A stretch of 64,000 nt of DNA, taken from NCBI GenBank assembly GCA_943788935.1, contig CALSSE010000007.1:291871-355870 (forward strand), written 5' to 3'. The notes under the pieces were generated by a model that had not been told where the DNA came from, made no database searches, and worked only from the letters and a program-made list of their open reading frames with translations. The DNA is from an uncultured bacterium (GTDB lineage: Bacteria > Myxococcota_A > Bradymonadia > UBA7976 > VGTA01). This document shows positions 56,185 through 64,000 of the stretch, one piece after another. A program made the translations under genes and the position numbers. How positions within the stretch are numbered: the stretch's first letter is position 1; each line of letters starts with the position of its first letter.

Positions 56185-57072
56185 CTACTTTAAGACAATA
56201 AGGGCTTCATTAGCGCTGCCGCTGCGATACCCTTGAAGATCTATTGACACAAACTTAAAACCGACCGCCTTACATTCTTTAATGACTATCTCTCGAAGTG
56301 GAGGATCCGAGAAGATTCGCTCGAGTTCAACTTGACCAAACTCTAGTCGAACCAGCTCTTGATGGTAGCGGGCTCGCACAATCAATAATCCAAGGGTGTG
56401 CATACGTGATTCACACCGCCCCACTTGTTCTAATCTCTGTGCGGTGACCTCCACTCCGTAGGGGAACCGACTAGAGAGACAGGCTGAAGCTGGCTTATCC
56501 CAAGTCAAGAGCCCTAAATCTCGAGAAATCGATCTGACATCCGCCTTGCTTAAGTGGGCTTCGATGAGCGGAGCTCTGACCGCTCGCTCTTGAGCGGCGT
56601 TCATCCCGGGTCGATGATCACCTAGGTCATCGGTTACCGCTCCATAAACGAGCGCTCCATGAAGTCGATGTCGCTCGCTCTCCCTCGCCCAATCGGCGAC
56701 ATCAAACAGCGCGCTCTTACAATGAAAACAACGATCACCTGCATTGGCACGGTAATGCGGGTTAGAGAGCTCACTGGTCTCTAACTCTAGGTGAACCACC
56801 CCAAGTTGAGTCGTGAGCGCTCTTGCAGGCTCTCGCTCCCATGTCGGATAACTAGGTGAGATCGCGGTGAGCGCAGTCACTGGCGCGCTCTCTCCTAGGC
56901 CCGCAGTTGATTCAACGGCAGCGGCAAGCAGAAAGGCGCTGTCCACTCCGCCAGAATAGGCGACGATCAGCCCCGAGCTCTCGATCGCTAAAGATCTCAA
57001 TATTGATAAGAGATCTGCGTAGCGAGAAGAGCGAGCTAAATCTTTATCTATAGAGGTAACCATCGATGTCAT
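56185..57072 (-). CDS. larE: LarE-family ATP-dependent sulfur transferase
   Basis: 295 residues. PP-loop ATP pyrophosphatase motif YSGGVDSAFLL (40-45 SGGVDS), then LarE hallmarks: GDRCFHCKSALF with Cys115 and Cys118, GAVTDDLGDHRPGMNAA, and SACLSSRFPYG with Cys198. In Lactobacillus LarE the equivalent of Cys198 gives its sulfur to the lactate-racemase nickel-pincer cofactor; relatives with the three Cys seen here are thought to use an Fe-S cluster instead. No larB, larC or larA is in the window. The start codon overlaps the coiled-coil gene stop (TAATG), and Nudix follows by 6 bp. Confidence 0.9.
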   Translation of the reverse strand: MTSMVTSIDKDLARSSRYADLLSILRSLAIESSGLIVAYSGGVDSAFLLAAAVESTAGLGESAPVTALTAISPSYPTWEREPARALTTQLGVVHLELETSELSNPHYRANAGDRCFHCKSALFDVADWARESERHRLHGALVYGAVTDDLGDHRPGMNAAQERAVRAPLIEAHLSKADVRSISRDLGLLTWDKPASACLSSRFPYGVEVTAQRLEQVGRCESRMHTLGLLIVRARYHQELVRLEFGQVELERIFSDPPLREIVIKECKAVGFKFVSIDLQGYRSGSANEALIVLK

Positions 57073-59255
57073 TAGCGAGTGCGGCTCAACTTCTTAAGTC
57101 GGTCTTTGAGAATATTCTGAGCTCTCTCTGTTTGCTCATTGAGCTCCTCAGAGGTGAGGGTCGGTCTAGTGGCAGCAGCGGATGCCTTCCCCGAAGGAGC
57201 GGCCGCTCTCACCTGACCCCCAAGGGGATATTGCTTTTTGAGCTCCTTCGCTTGAGATCGCACGCGTTTCTGATCTTTTTTACCCGTCTTATTCAGTTTA
57301 GGCTTCGCTAAAGAGGACTCTGCATTTCGCTGTTGGTAAGCATCGACGCCCTCCCTCTGCTCGTTAGCGCTGCTCTTTAGCTGAGCGCTAAGCGAAGAGA
57401 GGCGGTCTGCTCGAGGTCTCTCTTCATGGCGAGGCCGCTCTTCTTGGCGAGGTCTCTCTTCATGGCGAGGCCGCTCTTCTTGGCGAGGCCGCTCTTTTTG
57501 GCGAGACCGCTCTTTTTGGCGAGGCCGCTCTTCTTGGCGAGGCCGCTCTTCTTGGCGAGGCCGCTCTTCTCGGCGAGATGAGGGGTAATCACGAGATACT
57601 CGTAAAGTGCGTAACTCTCGCTCTGCCTCTTCTAGATGTCGCTCTAGCTCTGCCCGAGCAACGATCTCATCCTCAAGAGCTGTGGTGAGCTGAACTTGGA
57701 GCTCATGGTTGACCGTCATGAGACGTTCACGAGCAGCGCGCTGCTGACGCTGGACTTTCAGCTGCGCTTGGAGTTGATGAATTCTAGGATCTTCAGCGGC
57801 GCTCTCTAGCTGATGAGCGCTGAGCTTACGTTGAGAGCTATCTAGAGCGTCTTGGAGTGCTCTGATTTGATCACGCTGAGTCTTTAATTGAGTCTGGCTC
57901 GCCTCTAATTCACCCTCTTGCGCCTTGCGGAGAGCTCGTTCAGCTGCGAGGCTGGCAGAGAGCGTCTCATCGCTTATATCGAATCGCTCAGTGAGCGTGG
58001 TAATCTCTGATCTAGCCGCATCGCGCTCAGCATGAGTCATCTCTAAATTGGATTTAATCAAGCTCAGCTCAGAACGAAGAGCGACCAGCTCTCTTTGCTC
58101 CTCAAGAGTACCAGTGACTAGTGGTTGATGGGAGACAAGCTGACGGCTCCACAGCTCCGCTAGCTTCCCTTGGGCGCTAGGGATGGGAGGGAGATCAAAG
58201 TCTAAACCACGACCGAGCCAACTTGACCACGCTTCAGCGACCATCGAGAAGGCCTGTTCTGCGTCTTGACGAGCTGTCTCACTGACCTTGAGCTTCTCGG
58301 TATGATCAGCCATCAGAGCCATTTGACGCTGGGTATCGCTGAGGGTGCTTTGAAGCTCTGCTCGTTGAGTGGTGCGCTCTGCAAGCTCTTGAGTGACTTG
58401 GGTACGACTGTCTTCCGTTCTCTTGAGAGTCGCAGTGGTCTTGGCATGCTCACCCTCACGGAGGATGAGTTCTTCACGTGTGCTCTCTAACTTGACGGCG
58501 ATTTGCTTAAATTCTGCTTTAAGCTCTTTGTGCTTCTCTTTAGATTTTTCGCTAGCGCTTACCTTACGCTTAAGTGAGCGTAGCTCTGTTTTAAGCTCAT
58601 CTTGACTCTCTTGAGCTTCTTGTAGCTCACTCTTGTGTGCGTCTAAACTTATCTTTAAGTTGCTCGCTCTAGTCTGTGTAGAGCGCTTGAGTCGGTCGAT
58701 CTTCTTGAGTTCAGCCTTGAGCTCAGCGATCTCTTCTTGCGCTTCGCGGAGAGCCGATGCTTCAACGCTCTCTGTAGGGAGGAGCTGAGCGATCTCAGGG
58801 AGAGGAGGAAGGAGGTGAGAGGCGGCGACCCAAAAGAGCGCCTCATCTGTCTCATCACTGTATTCTAAAGATTGTACTTGCTCACCAGAGTCGGTCTCTT
58901 TTGGCGCTGACCAAACGACTGGGCAGACGTGATTAAAATAGTCTGACCACTCTCGTTCAACGACGCTTATGAAGGCGCCATACTTCTTGAGTAAACGCTC
59001 AACGACTTCAAGGGATAACTCACCCTCCACATCGATTAAGAGGTCTTTTGAATTACGGCGTTCTTTAAAGTCTTGGCGTGATTTCACACCTTCAATGGCG
59101 AAGTCCTCACCAAAGCAAACGACCTCTAAGGCGCCAGCCTGAACGAGGTCTGCGGCGAGAGTGGTCGGTCCAGATGTGATAAACACTTTCTTCTCAGCGG
59201 AGATCGCAGTAGCGACCTCCCAAAAAGCGGACTCGTTATTGATCTCTTTACTCAT
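57072..59255 (-). CDS. Long coiled-coil protein with novel N-terminal domain
   Basis: 727 residues, no signal peptide or TM, so cytoplasmic. Residues 1-130 form a mixed alpha/beta domain (KKVFITSGPTTLAADLVQAG, LEVVCFGEDFAIEGVKSRQD, RLLKKYGAFISVVEREW) of Rossmann- or receiver-like pattern that I cannot name. From about 165 to 545 it is a nearly continuous coiled coil (heptads rich in Glu, Leu, Arg and Ala), interrupted by a short WSSWLGRGLDFDLPPIP segment near 345. Then nine six-residue PRQEER-type repeats and a basic tail ending in KLSRTR. Possibly a cytoskeletal or scaffold protein. It is coupled by TAATG to larE. Confidence 0.7.
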   Translation of the reverse strand: MSKEINNESAFWEVATAISAEKKVFITSGPTTLAADLVQAGALEVVCFGEDFAIEGVKSRQDFKERRNSKDLLIDVEGELSLEVVERLLKKYGAFISVVEREWSDYFNHVCPVVWSAPKETDSGEQVQSLEYSDETDEALFWVAASHLLPPLPEIAQLLPTESVEASALREAQEEIAELKAELKKIDRLKRSTQTRASNLKISLDAHKSELQEAQESQDELKTELRSLKRKVSASEKSKEKHKELKAEFKQIAVKLESTREELILREGEHAKTTATLKRTEDSRTQVTQELAERTTQRAELQSTLSDTQRQMALMADHTEKLKVSETARQDAEQAFSMVAEAWSSWLGRGLDFDLPPIPSAQGKLAELWSRQLVSHQPLVTGTLEEQRELVALRSELSLIKSNLEMTHAERDAARSEITTLTERFDISDETLSASLAAERALRKAQEGELEASQTQLKTQRDQIRALQDALDSSQRKLSAHQLESAAEDPRIHQLQAQLKVQRQQRAARERLMTVNHELQVQLTTALEDEIVARAELERHLEEAERELRTLRVSRDYPSSRREERPRQEERPRQEERPRQKERSRQKERPRQEERPRHEERPRQEERPRHEERPRADRLSSLSAQLKSSANEQREGVDAYQQRNAESSLAKPKLNKTGKKDQKRVRSQAKELKKQYPLGGQVRAAAPSGKASAAATRPTLTSEELNEQTERAQNILKDRLKKLSRTR
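57416..57579. repeat. 18-bp coding minisatellite, about nine units
   Basis: Plus-strand unit CGAGGCCGCTCTTCTTGG, repeated about nine times with few changes, codes PRQEER repeats in the coiled-coil protein. Some units differ by one base (Gln to His, Glu to Lys). There is no spacer sequence, so not CRISPR. A parallel minus-strand frame (AKKSGL repeats) is an artefact. Confidence 0.85.
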
Positions 59256-59405
59256 GATGACTCCGTACTCATGTAACGCTGTGAGCGTTTGAGGTGAACC
59301 TCAACTCAATAGGGTGCCGTTGTATATGGGGATTGGACAGCATACATACAAGGTTTTTTATCGAGAATCTACCGTCTATCTCTCTCATTCGGTCGTAAGG
59401 ACTCC

Positions 59406-60977
59406 TCAAAAGCCTAAGGACCTAAGTCTCTGAGCCTCATTGAGATAGAAGACTCTATGATTGAAGGCGCCACGATCTTCATCAGCGATTTGACCTATTT
59501 GATCGAAGTGGTCGGCGCTTAGTGTCCCTAGATGTTCGCCATATCTCATGCTCTCGGTAGGGACGAGTCCATCATTGGGGCCAAAGGCTTTCAGAAGGGT
59601 GTAAGTAGGGAGTAAAAACGGGGTAACGAGCTCGCCATCATGAGCTCTGATACAGCTCAACTCTACTAGAGTACAGCTGCGAGCAGACCATGAGAAGTAG
59701 TGAACATCCGGGTGATCAGGGGTCTGTCGATTAAAGGTCTCTAAACGCTCTAGAGAGAAGTCTTGTTCGGAGAAGAAATTGACTAATGATATAGGGATAC
59801 CAAAGTGTGGAGTGGCGATAGTGGTTAGGGTAGAAATTCTTCCAAACTCTTCGAGTTGAGAGATAAGATATCGCCCATCTAGCCCCCCTTGACTATGAGC
59901 GATGAGGTTGAACTTTTCATATCCTTGTTGAGCTTGAGCTTGATCTAGGAAATGAGAGAGCTCTCTCCCTCGAATAGAGGTCTGTTCAATAGGGCTTAAA
60001 GAGGGGACGAGCACTCCAAAACCTTGAGCCCTCAAATGTTGAGGGACTCGATAGAAGTAATCTAAAAAACCAAAGTATTCATCGACGCCAGCATACCCAT
60101 GAATCAGAACGATCGGATAGAGGGTACTGTGTAAATGACACCCACTGATACAAGAGAGAGAGAGGTTTAAGTCATAGGGGATGCTCTGACTCCAGCTCTG
60201 AGTCGGAGGGCTATTCCCCCCCTTTTCGATCACTAGTACATGGCGTCCTGATTGTTGAACATCGATATCGAAGGCCAACACTTGGGTGACCAATGACTCC
60301 TCTAACCTTCGTTCGGCGATCACTACACGATCTGAGATAGAGGGATCGGGGGATTGTCTCTTCGCCCAGCCTAAAGTGTCATAAATGGCAACCTGACCGC
60401 TCCGACTGAGTGAGTCAGCATTCATCTCATGATCTCTAGACAAGGTCAGCTCGAGGCGCCATCGAGAGCCGCGAGGAAGAGCAAAGTTTAGTTGAGGAGA
60501 CTGGCAAGCGGGGACCACCATTGAAATGGTGCTTGACTCTCCCTCTTGAGGCGGGAGGTTGCGCTGAATTACCTCAAGGGATAGGCAGTCTCGGAGAGGC
60601 GTGGGCGACCCAGTATGACCATGATCAAGCACTTCATTTGAGTCGACTTCAGCGTCGAACCTTGAGTCGAGATTACGATCGCCATCCCCCACTTCTTCTT
60701 CGCTGCTACTCACGCTAAAATCTAGATCCATTGGCTCGCTTAAATCCTTCGCATCGCCTAGCGCTTCTAAAGATGAAGAGGCTCTCTCCTCGGAGCAGCC
60801 GAGTAGACAAAGGGAGCTCATGAGCGAGGAGAAGAGGATCATTGAGTAAAGATCATTGCGGATTATCCCTCTGCGGATTACCCCTCTGCGGATTATCCCT
60901 CTGCGGATTATCCCTCTGCCATTATCCAATACTCTTGAACCTAAAGCGGCTTTATCGTGAAGTTGAGGTATATACAT
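59406..60977 (-). CDS. Lipase-like alpha/beta-hydrolase lipoprotein
   Basis: Up to 523 residues; start uncertain. ATG 60977 gives a 57-residue n-region containing GIIRR repeats; ATG 60842 (MILFSSLMSSLCLLGC) gives a short leader without basic residues. Both end in lipobox LLGC. After an acidic linker and a beta domain (about 130-285), the lipase domain has YPIVLIHGYAG (oxyanion HG, about 287-297), FNLIAHSQGGLDGRYL with nucleophile Ser in HSQGG (about 366), TIATPHFG, and GLVPTESMRYG with Asp before it; a C-terminal His in SADHFDQIG completes a triad. It resembles Burkholderia/Pseudomonas-type triacylglycerol lipases. It is divergent from the synthetase gene with 35 bp between starts. Confidence 0.82.
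   Translation of the reverse strand: MYIPQLHDKAALGSRVLDNGRGIIRRGIIRRGVIRRGIIRNDLYSMILFSSLMSSLCLLGCSEERASSSLEALGDAKDLSEPMDLDFSVSSSEEEVGDGDRNLDSRFDAEVDSNEVLDHGHTGSPTPLRDCLSLEVIQRNLPPQEGESSTISMVVPACQSPQLNFALPRGSRWRLELTLSRDHEMNADSLSRSGQVAIYDTLGWAKRQSPDPSISDRVVIAERRLEESLVTQVLAFDIDVQQSGRHVLVIEKGGNSPPTQSWSQSIPYDLNLSLSCISGCHLHSTLYPIVLIHGYAGVDEYFGFLDYFYRVPQHLRAQGFGVLVPSLSPIEQTSIRGRELSHFLDQAQAQQGYEKFNLIAHSQGGLDGRYLISQLEEFGRISTLTTIATPHFGIPISLVNFFSEQDFSLERLETFNRQTPDHPDVHYFSWSARSCTLVELSCIRAHDGELVTPFLLPTYTLLKAFGPNDGLVPTESMRYGEHLGTLSADHFDQIGQIADEDRGAFNHRVFYLNEAQRLRSLGF
60852..60912. repeat. 15-bp minisatellite at the lipase 5' end
   Basis: Four tandem 15-bp units, plus-strand GGATTA(T/C)CCCTCTGC, coding GIIRR-type repeats if translation begins at 60977. 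If translation begins at 60842 the units lie in the leader, where the minus-strand AGAGGG in each could act as ribosome-binding or regulatory sequence. Copy number could therefore affect expression. Confidence 0.75.
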
Positions 60978-61012
60978 GAGCGCTCGTGATCAGTCGGCAA
61001 GAGGAGATAGGG

Positions 61013-64000
61013 ATGGATAAGCGACCCTCAATAGATCTTAACGCAAAGAGGTGGAAGAGGCTAGAAGACCTAGTATGGTCAAGCGCTCAGCGAACACCGA
61101 CAGCTATCGCCATTGATCGGCCCCCTGCTTTGGGAGAGGTAGAGGAGGCTCGTCAAGTGATCACCTATGCCGATCTAGAGGGGCGAGCTAAAAGTTTGGC
61201 TCTCAGTCTATATAAGATCCTTCGAAGCAGGGTCACTCGAGCTCAATATAGCATAGGGAGCGAGCAGGTCATCGCTATCGCCATGAAAAGAGATCAAATC
61301 GACTCCTATATCGCTCTTTTATCGGTGTTAGAGGCAGGCGCAGCCTATCTTATCCTCGATGAGAGCTTTCCTCTCTTGAGGGCTCAAGAGATGATCAATG
61401 ATGCTCAAGTCGTGGCGGTGATCTGCGATGAGGCTGCGATGCAGAGATGGGCAGCGGTGACCCTTGAGGCAGAGTTGATCGCATATTCCTCACTGATTAT
61501 CGCGGGAGATCACGAGAGCACACTACAGAGTGAACTCCGACCATTCACTGAAATGGGCCGAGAGTATAACGGTTCAGAGCTCGCTTATCTCATTTATACT
61601 TCAGGCAGCACGGGGCGACCGAAGGGAGTCATGATAGAGCATCGTAATGTACTCCCACTCCTCGATGATGACTTAGAGGTATTTGATCTCTCGGTAGGCG
61701 ATCGAGTCTTGCAGGGTTCTTCACATGCTTATGATTCATCGGTGGAAGAGATGTTTATGGCATGGTCGGCGGGCTCTACTGTTGTTATCGGTAGCGATGA
61801 AACGATGAGACTGGGGCCAGATCTCGCGCCATGGTTAGCGAGTGAGCGGATTACTCTCATCGCCCCTCCGCCCACTTTGCTCAGGGTCATCGGTGGGGCA
61901 GCGATCTCAGAGAGATTACCTGAGCTCCGATATGCTTATGTCGGTGGAGAGGCTCTTCCTCTTGACGTCGCCAAGCAATGGTCACAACACCTGACTTTGG
62001 TGAATGGCTATGGGCCTACTGAATGCGCGGTGACAGTTACTCGCTCATGGATCAGCCCTGAGGATGAAGTGGTCACGATCGGGATGCCACATCCGGGCGC
62101 CAAAGTACATATCGTTGATGAGCAATTAGAGCGGGTATCGCCAGGAGAAAAGGGTGAGCTACTGATCTCTGGCCCAGCCCTCGCTAGAGGATACTTAAGA
62201 CGTCCAGAGCTCTCCACTCAACGGTTCCCTACGCTCCCACATCTAGGGCGAGTTTATCGTACGGGTGACCTTGTCAGCCAGCGTAGTGATGGTCAGCTTT
62301 GTTTTCATGGTAGAATAGACGCTCAGGTAAAGCTCCGTGGTTACCGTCTAGAGCTAGGAGAGGTAGAGTCAGCCCTCGCTCGTTTACCGCAAGTGAGCGA
62401 GGTCGCCTGTGCGATGGTGGGAGAGGGGCTAGATCAACGCTTAATAGCATTCTATGTCCCACACTATTTATCTGAGGGCCCTTTAGAAGACGAGGCGCAG
62501 TGCCTAAGCGATTCATCTCAGCGACTGCCAGATCTATCTCAACTCAGTGACTCACTTCCTCACTACATGATTCCCGCTGAGTTGGTTATCATCGAGTCTA
62601 TTCCACGACTGATAAGCGGTAAGATTGATCGTAAAGCGTTAACGAGCTCAATGAATAAAGAGAGAGAGAGTCATCAAACGTCAACTCAATCTCTAATTGA
62701 TTCACAGATAGAGAGACTGAGGGCGATAGAGAGTCCAAGGTCGACAGAGAGCCTTAGTGCGACAGAGAGCAGCGATCTAGATATAGGGGAGGAGAGTAAG
62801 ACGCGAAGAGCATTTTCAATAGAGCTCTTAGGCCTCATCGCTATTATCTTAGAGCGTGAGATTGATAGCAGCGCCGTCGATGATGATTTCTTTGAGTTAG
62901 GGGGCGACTCTATCTCTGCAGCGAGCTTAATCTCCCACACTCGTGAGCTTACTAGCTTGTCTTCACTGACAGTTCGAGACATCTATCAAGAGCGCAGCGC
63001 AACGAAGTTAGTCGATAAAGCGTTTCAAGAGACCTCTCCTTTAGGTCAGCGAGAGGGAGAGCGATCGAGGAGGTCTCACCATGACCCTTTACCCGACATC
63101 AGTGATGAGCAATTAAAGCGTTGTACCCTTTGGCAGGGAGTATGGATTATGCTGAGTATTATGCTCTCGCTCGCCATGGGAGTGATGGTGTTTTTAGTCT
63201 TACTGAGCCTAGCGATCAATCAGGTAGAGTGGGCTGACGCTGTTGGGGTCAGCGCTATGGTCATTGGCCTGTGGCTAATCAGCCCTCTATTGATGTCGCT
63301 AAGACTGTTGGTCGCGGTGAGATGTGTGAGAGCCGCTAAGGGCCTCCTCATCGGGAGATACGCTCCGGGCATCGATCCCATATGGAGTCAAGTGTATGTA
63401 AAGTATTGGTTATTGGAGAGGATCTCAAGACTCATTCCCTGGGGATGGATCAGCGGCTCACCTCTTCACACATGGACCTTAAGACAGCTAGGAGCGACGA
63501 TCGGAGAGAGGGTCTATCTTCATCGAGGAGTCGACCTCTCTGCAGGAGGGTGGGATCTGATCACCATTAGTGAAGGAGTCGCCATCGGTAGAGATGCGAG
63601 CTTAAGACCCATAGAATATGAGCGTCTCCAGATGCGTCGAGGCCATATTAAGATCGGCGCGGGCGCTAGTCTTGGGATTCGTAGCGGTGTCTCGACAGGG
63701 GGTGAGGTGGGCAGAGACTCTATTCTCACTGATCACAGCGCCGTGCCTAGTGGGGGAGGGATCTCTGAGAGGGTGAGGGCGTCTGGCGCTTGTTTAGAGG
63801 AGATAGAGGCAATAGAAACCCTCACTTCACCACCTATGGAAGAGATGAGTGAGCTAGAATATGGGATCCGGTTCCATGCTTCTCAATGGGTGACCTCTTG
63901 CTTGATGAGCTCCCCTTTGGTCATGATCTCGCTGTTCATTTATTATATTTTATCCTCAGATCAAGGCTCGCTAGCGGCGCTGCCGGATCATCTAGTTTAT
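61013..64000 (+). CDS. Pls/PosA-like single-module nonribosomal peptide synthetase (5' part)
   Basis: Open from ATG 61013 (GAGGAG 7 bases upstream) to the window edge: 996 codons, no stop. Adenylation domain about 20-540 with YTSGSTGRPKG, GYGPTECAVTVT, YRTGDLV and GRIDAQVKLRGYRLELGEVE, activating an amino acid as AMP ester. A polar linker and carrier domain follow with FFELGGDSISAASL (phosphopantetheine Ser about 634). Then TM segments from about 705 (LSIMLSLAMGVMVFLVLLSLA), and a left-handed-helix acyltransferase-like part (TISEGVAIGRDASLRP, HIKIGAGASLGIRSGVSTGG). This is the layout of Pls, which makes epsilon-poly-lysine, and PosA-type relatives. No condensation domain. Amino-acid substrate not deduced. 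Confidence 0.9.
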   Translation, partial: MDKRPSIDLNAKRWKRLEDLVWSSAQRTPTAIAIDRPPALGEVEEARQVITYADLEGRAKSLALSLYKILRSRVTRAQYSIGSEQVIAIAMKRDQIDSYIALLSVLEAGAAYLILDESFPLLRAQEMINDAQVVAVICDEAAMQRWAAVTLEAELIAYSSLIIAGDHESTLQSELRPFTEMGREYNGSELAYLIYTSGSTGRPKGVMIEHRNVLPLLDDDLEVFDLSVGDRVLQGSSHAYDSSVEEMFMAWSAGSTVVIGSDETMRLGPDLAPWLASERITLIAPPPTLLRVIGGAAISERLPELRYAYVGGEALPLDVAKQWSQHLTLVNGYGPTECAVTVTRSWISPEDEVVTIGMPHPGAKVHIVDEQLERVSPGEKGELLISGPALARGYLRRPELSTQRFPTLPHLGRVYRTGDLVSQRSDGQLCFHGRIDAQVKLRGYRLELGEVESALARLPQVSEVACAMVGEGLDQRLIAFYVPHYLSEGPLEDEAQCLSDSSQRLPDLSQLSDSLPHYMIPAELVIIESIPRLISGKIDRKALTSSMNKERESHQTSTQSLIDSQIERLRAIESPRSTESLSATESSDLDIGEESKTRRAFSIELLGLIAIILEREIDSSAVDDDFFELGGDSISAASLISHTRELTSLSSLTVRDIYQERSATKLVDKAFQETSPLGQREGERSRRSHHDPLPDISDEQLKRCTLWQGVWIMLSIMLSLAMGVMVFLVLLSLAINQVEWADAVGVSAMVIGLWLISPLLMSLRLLVAVRCVRAAKGLLIGRYAPGIDPIWSQVYVKYWLLERISRLIPWGWISGSPLHTWTLRQLGATIGERVYLHRGVDLSAGGWDLITISEGVAIGRDASLRPIEYERLQMRRGHIKIGAGASLGIRSGVSTGGEVGRDSILTDHSAVPSGGGISERVRASGACLEEIEAIETLTSPPMEEMSELEYGIRFHASQWVTSCLMSSPLVMISLFIYYILSSDQGSLAALPDHLVY

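Noticed and set aside
57416..57579. Regular repeats considered as a CRISPR array
   Set aside because: Units are tandem with no unique spacers and encode a repeat within a protein; the 4505-4650 repeat was rejected for the same reason.
57377..57592. AKKSGL-repeat minus-strand frame in the coiled-coil gene
   Set aside because: Alternate-frame reading of the 18-bp minisatellite inside a long well-supported coding frame.

Overview
This 64 kb window is a gene-dense bacterial chromosome segment with about 53 protein-coding loci on both strands and base composition near 50% GC by eye. I found no rRNA, tRNA, CRISPR array, integrase or transposase. The lineage suggested is a Gram-negative, delta-type or Myxococcota-like bacterium, possibly Bradymonadales. 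The reasons are many lipobox lipoproteins, MopE-type Asp/Cys repeats (DNDGDGLVDLDDPGC, CNNVDDDCDG), two Ser/Thr kinases (one fused to a SUMF1-like domain), PEGA and FadL-like outer-membrane proteins, and a Pls/PosA-type synthetase. This placement is inference, not a phylogenetic result.

Left part (1-15.2 kb): the last codons of a methionyl-tRNA synthetase-type tRNA-binding domain, a frameshifted HSDL2-like dehydrogenase, a large lipoprotein esterase whose alpha/beta-hydrolase halves appear in swapped order, an Arg-rich repeat protein, pgsA, an ABC-F ATPase, a TrmK-like tRNA methyltransferase, and three surface lipoproteins: one Cys-rich with TSP1-like modules and a tandem paralogous pair rich in Ser/Glu/Gly. 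15.5-21 kb is the cell-shape cluster mreB-mreC-mrdA-rodA with no recognisable mreD.

21-31 kb, mostly minus strand: a barrel-like envelope protein, a stand-alone flagellar-rod-like protein, a HAD phosphatase, an ERI1-like degenerate exonuclease joined to four RanBP2-type zinc fingers and a Gly-rich tract, an overlapping operon of Ser/Thr kinase, membrane protein and glutathione peroxidase, and an RND/MMPL exporter. 32-42 kb holds gshB, ald, a PEGA gene and a barrel gene that may be one gene joined by -1 frameshifting, a FadL-like porin, and a frameshifted cystathionine gamma-synthase-type gene.

42-52 kb: DUF2177, DUF2797 and histidine kinase genes, a BtuF-like binding protein, and a compact operon of MinD-like ATPase, kinase-SUMF1 fusion and TPR lipoprotein, followed by a crotonase. 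52-64 kb: rsmD, coaD, two lipoproteins, a coiled-coil/LarE/Nudix operon, a lipase lipoprotein, and the first 996 codons of a Pls/PosA-like synthetase that runs off the window.

Two patterns cut across genes. In-frame minisatellites with units of 9 to 48 bp recur in many coding regions. The palindrome AGCGCT (and GATC) is far commoner than chance in all reading frames. Three apparent frameshifts (139-988, 36139, about 40690) could be real gene decay, recoding, or residual assembly indels.
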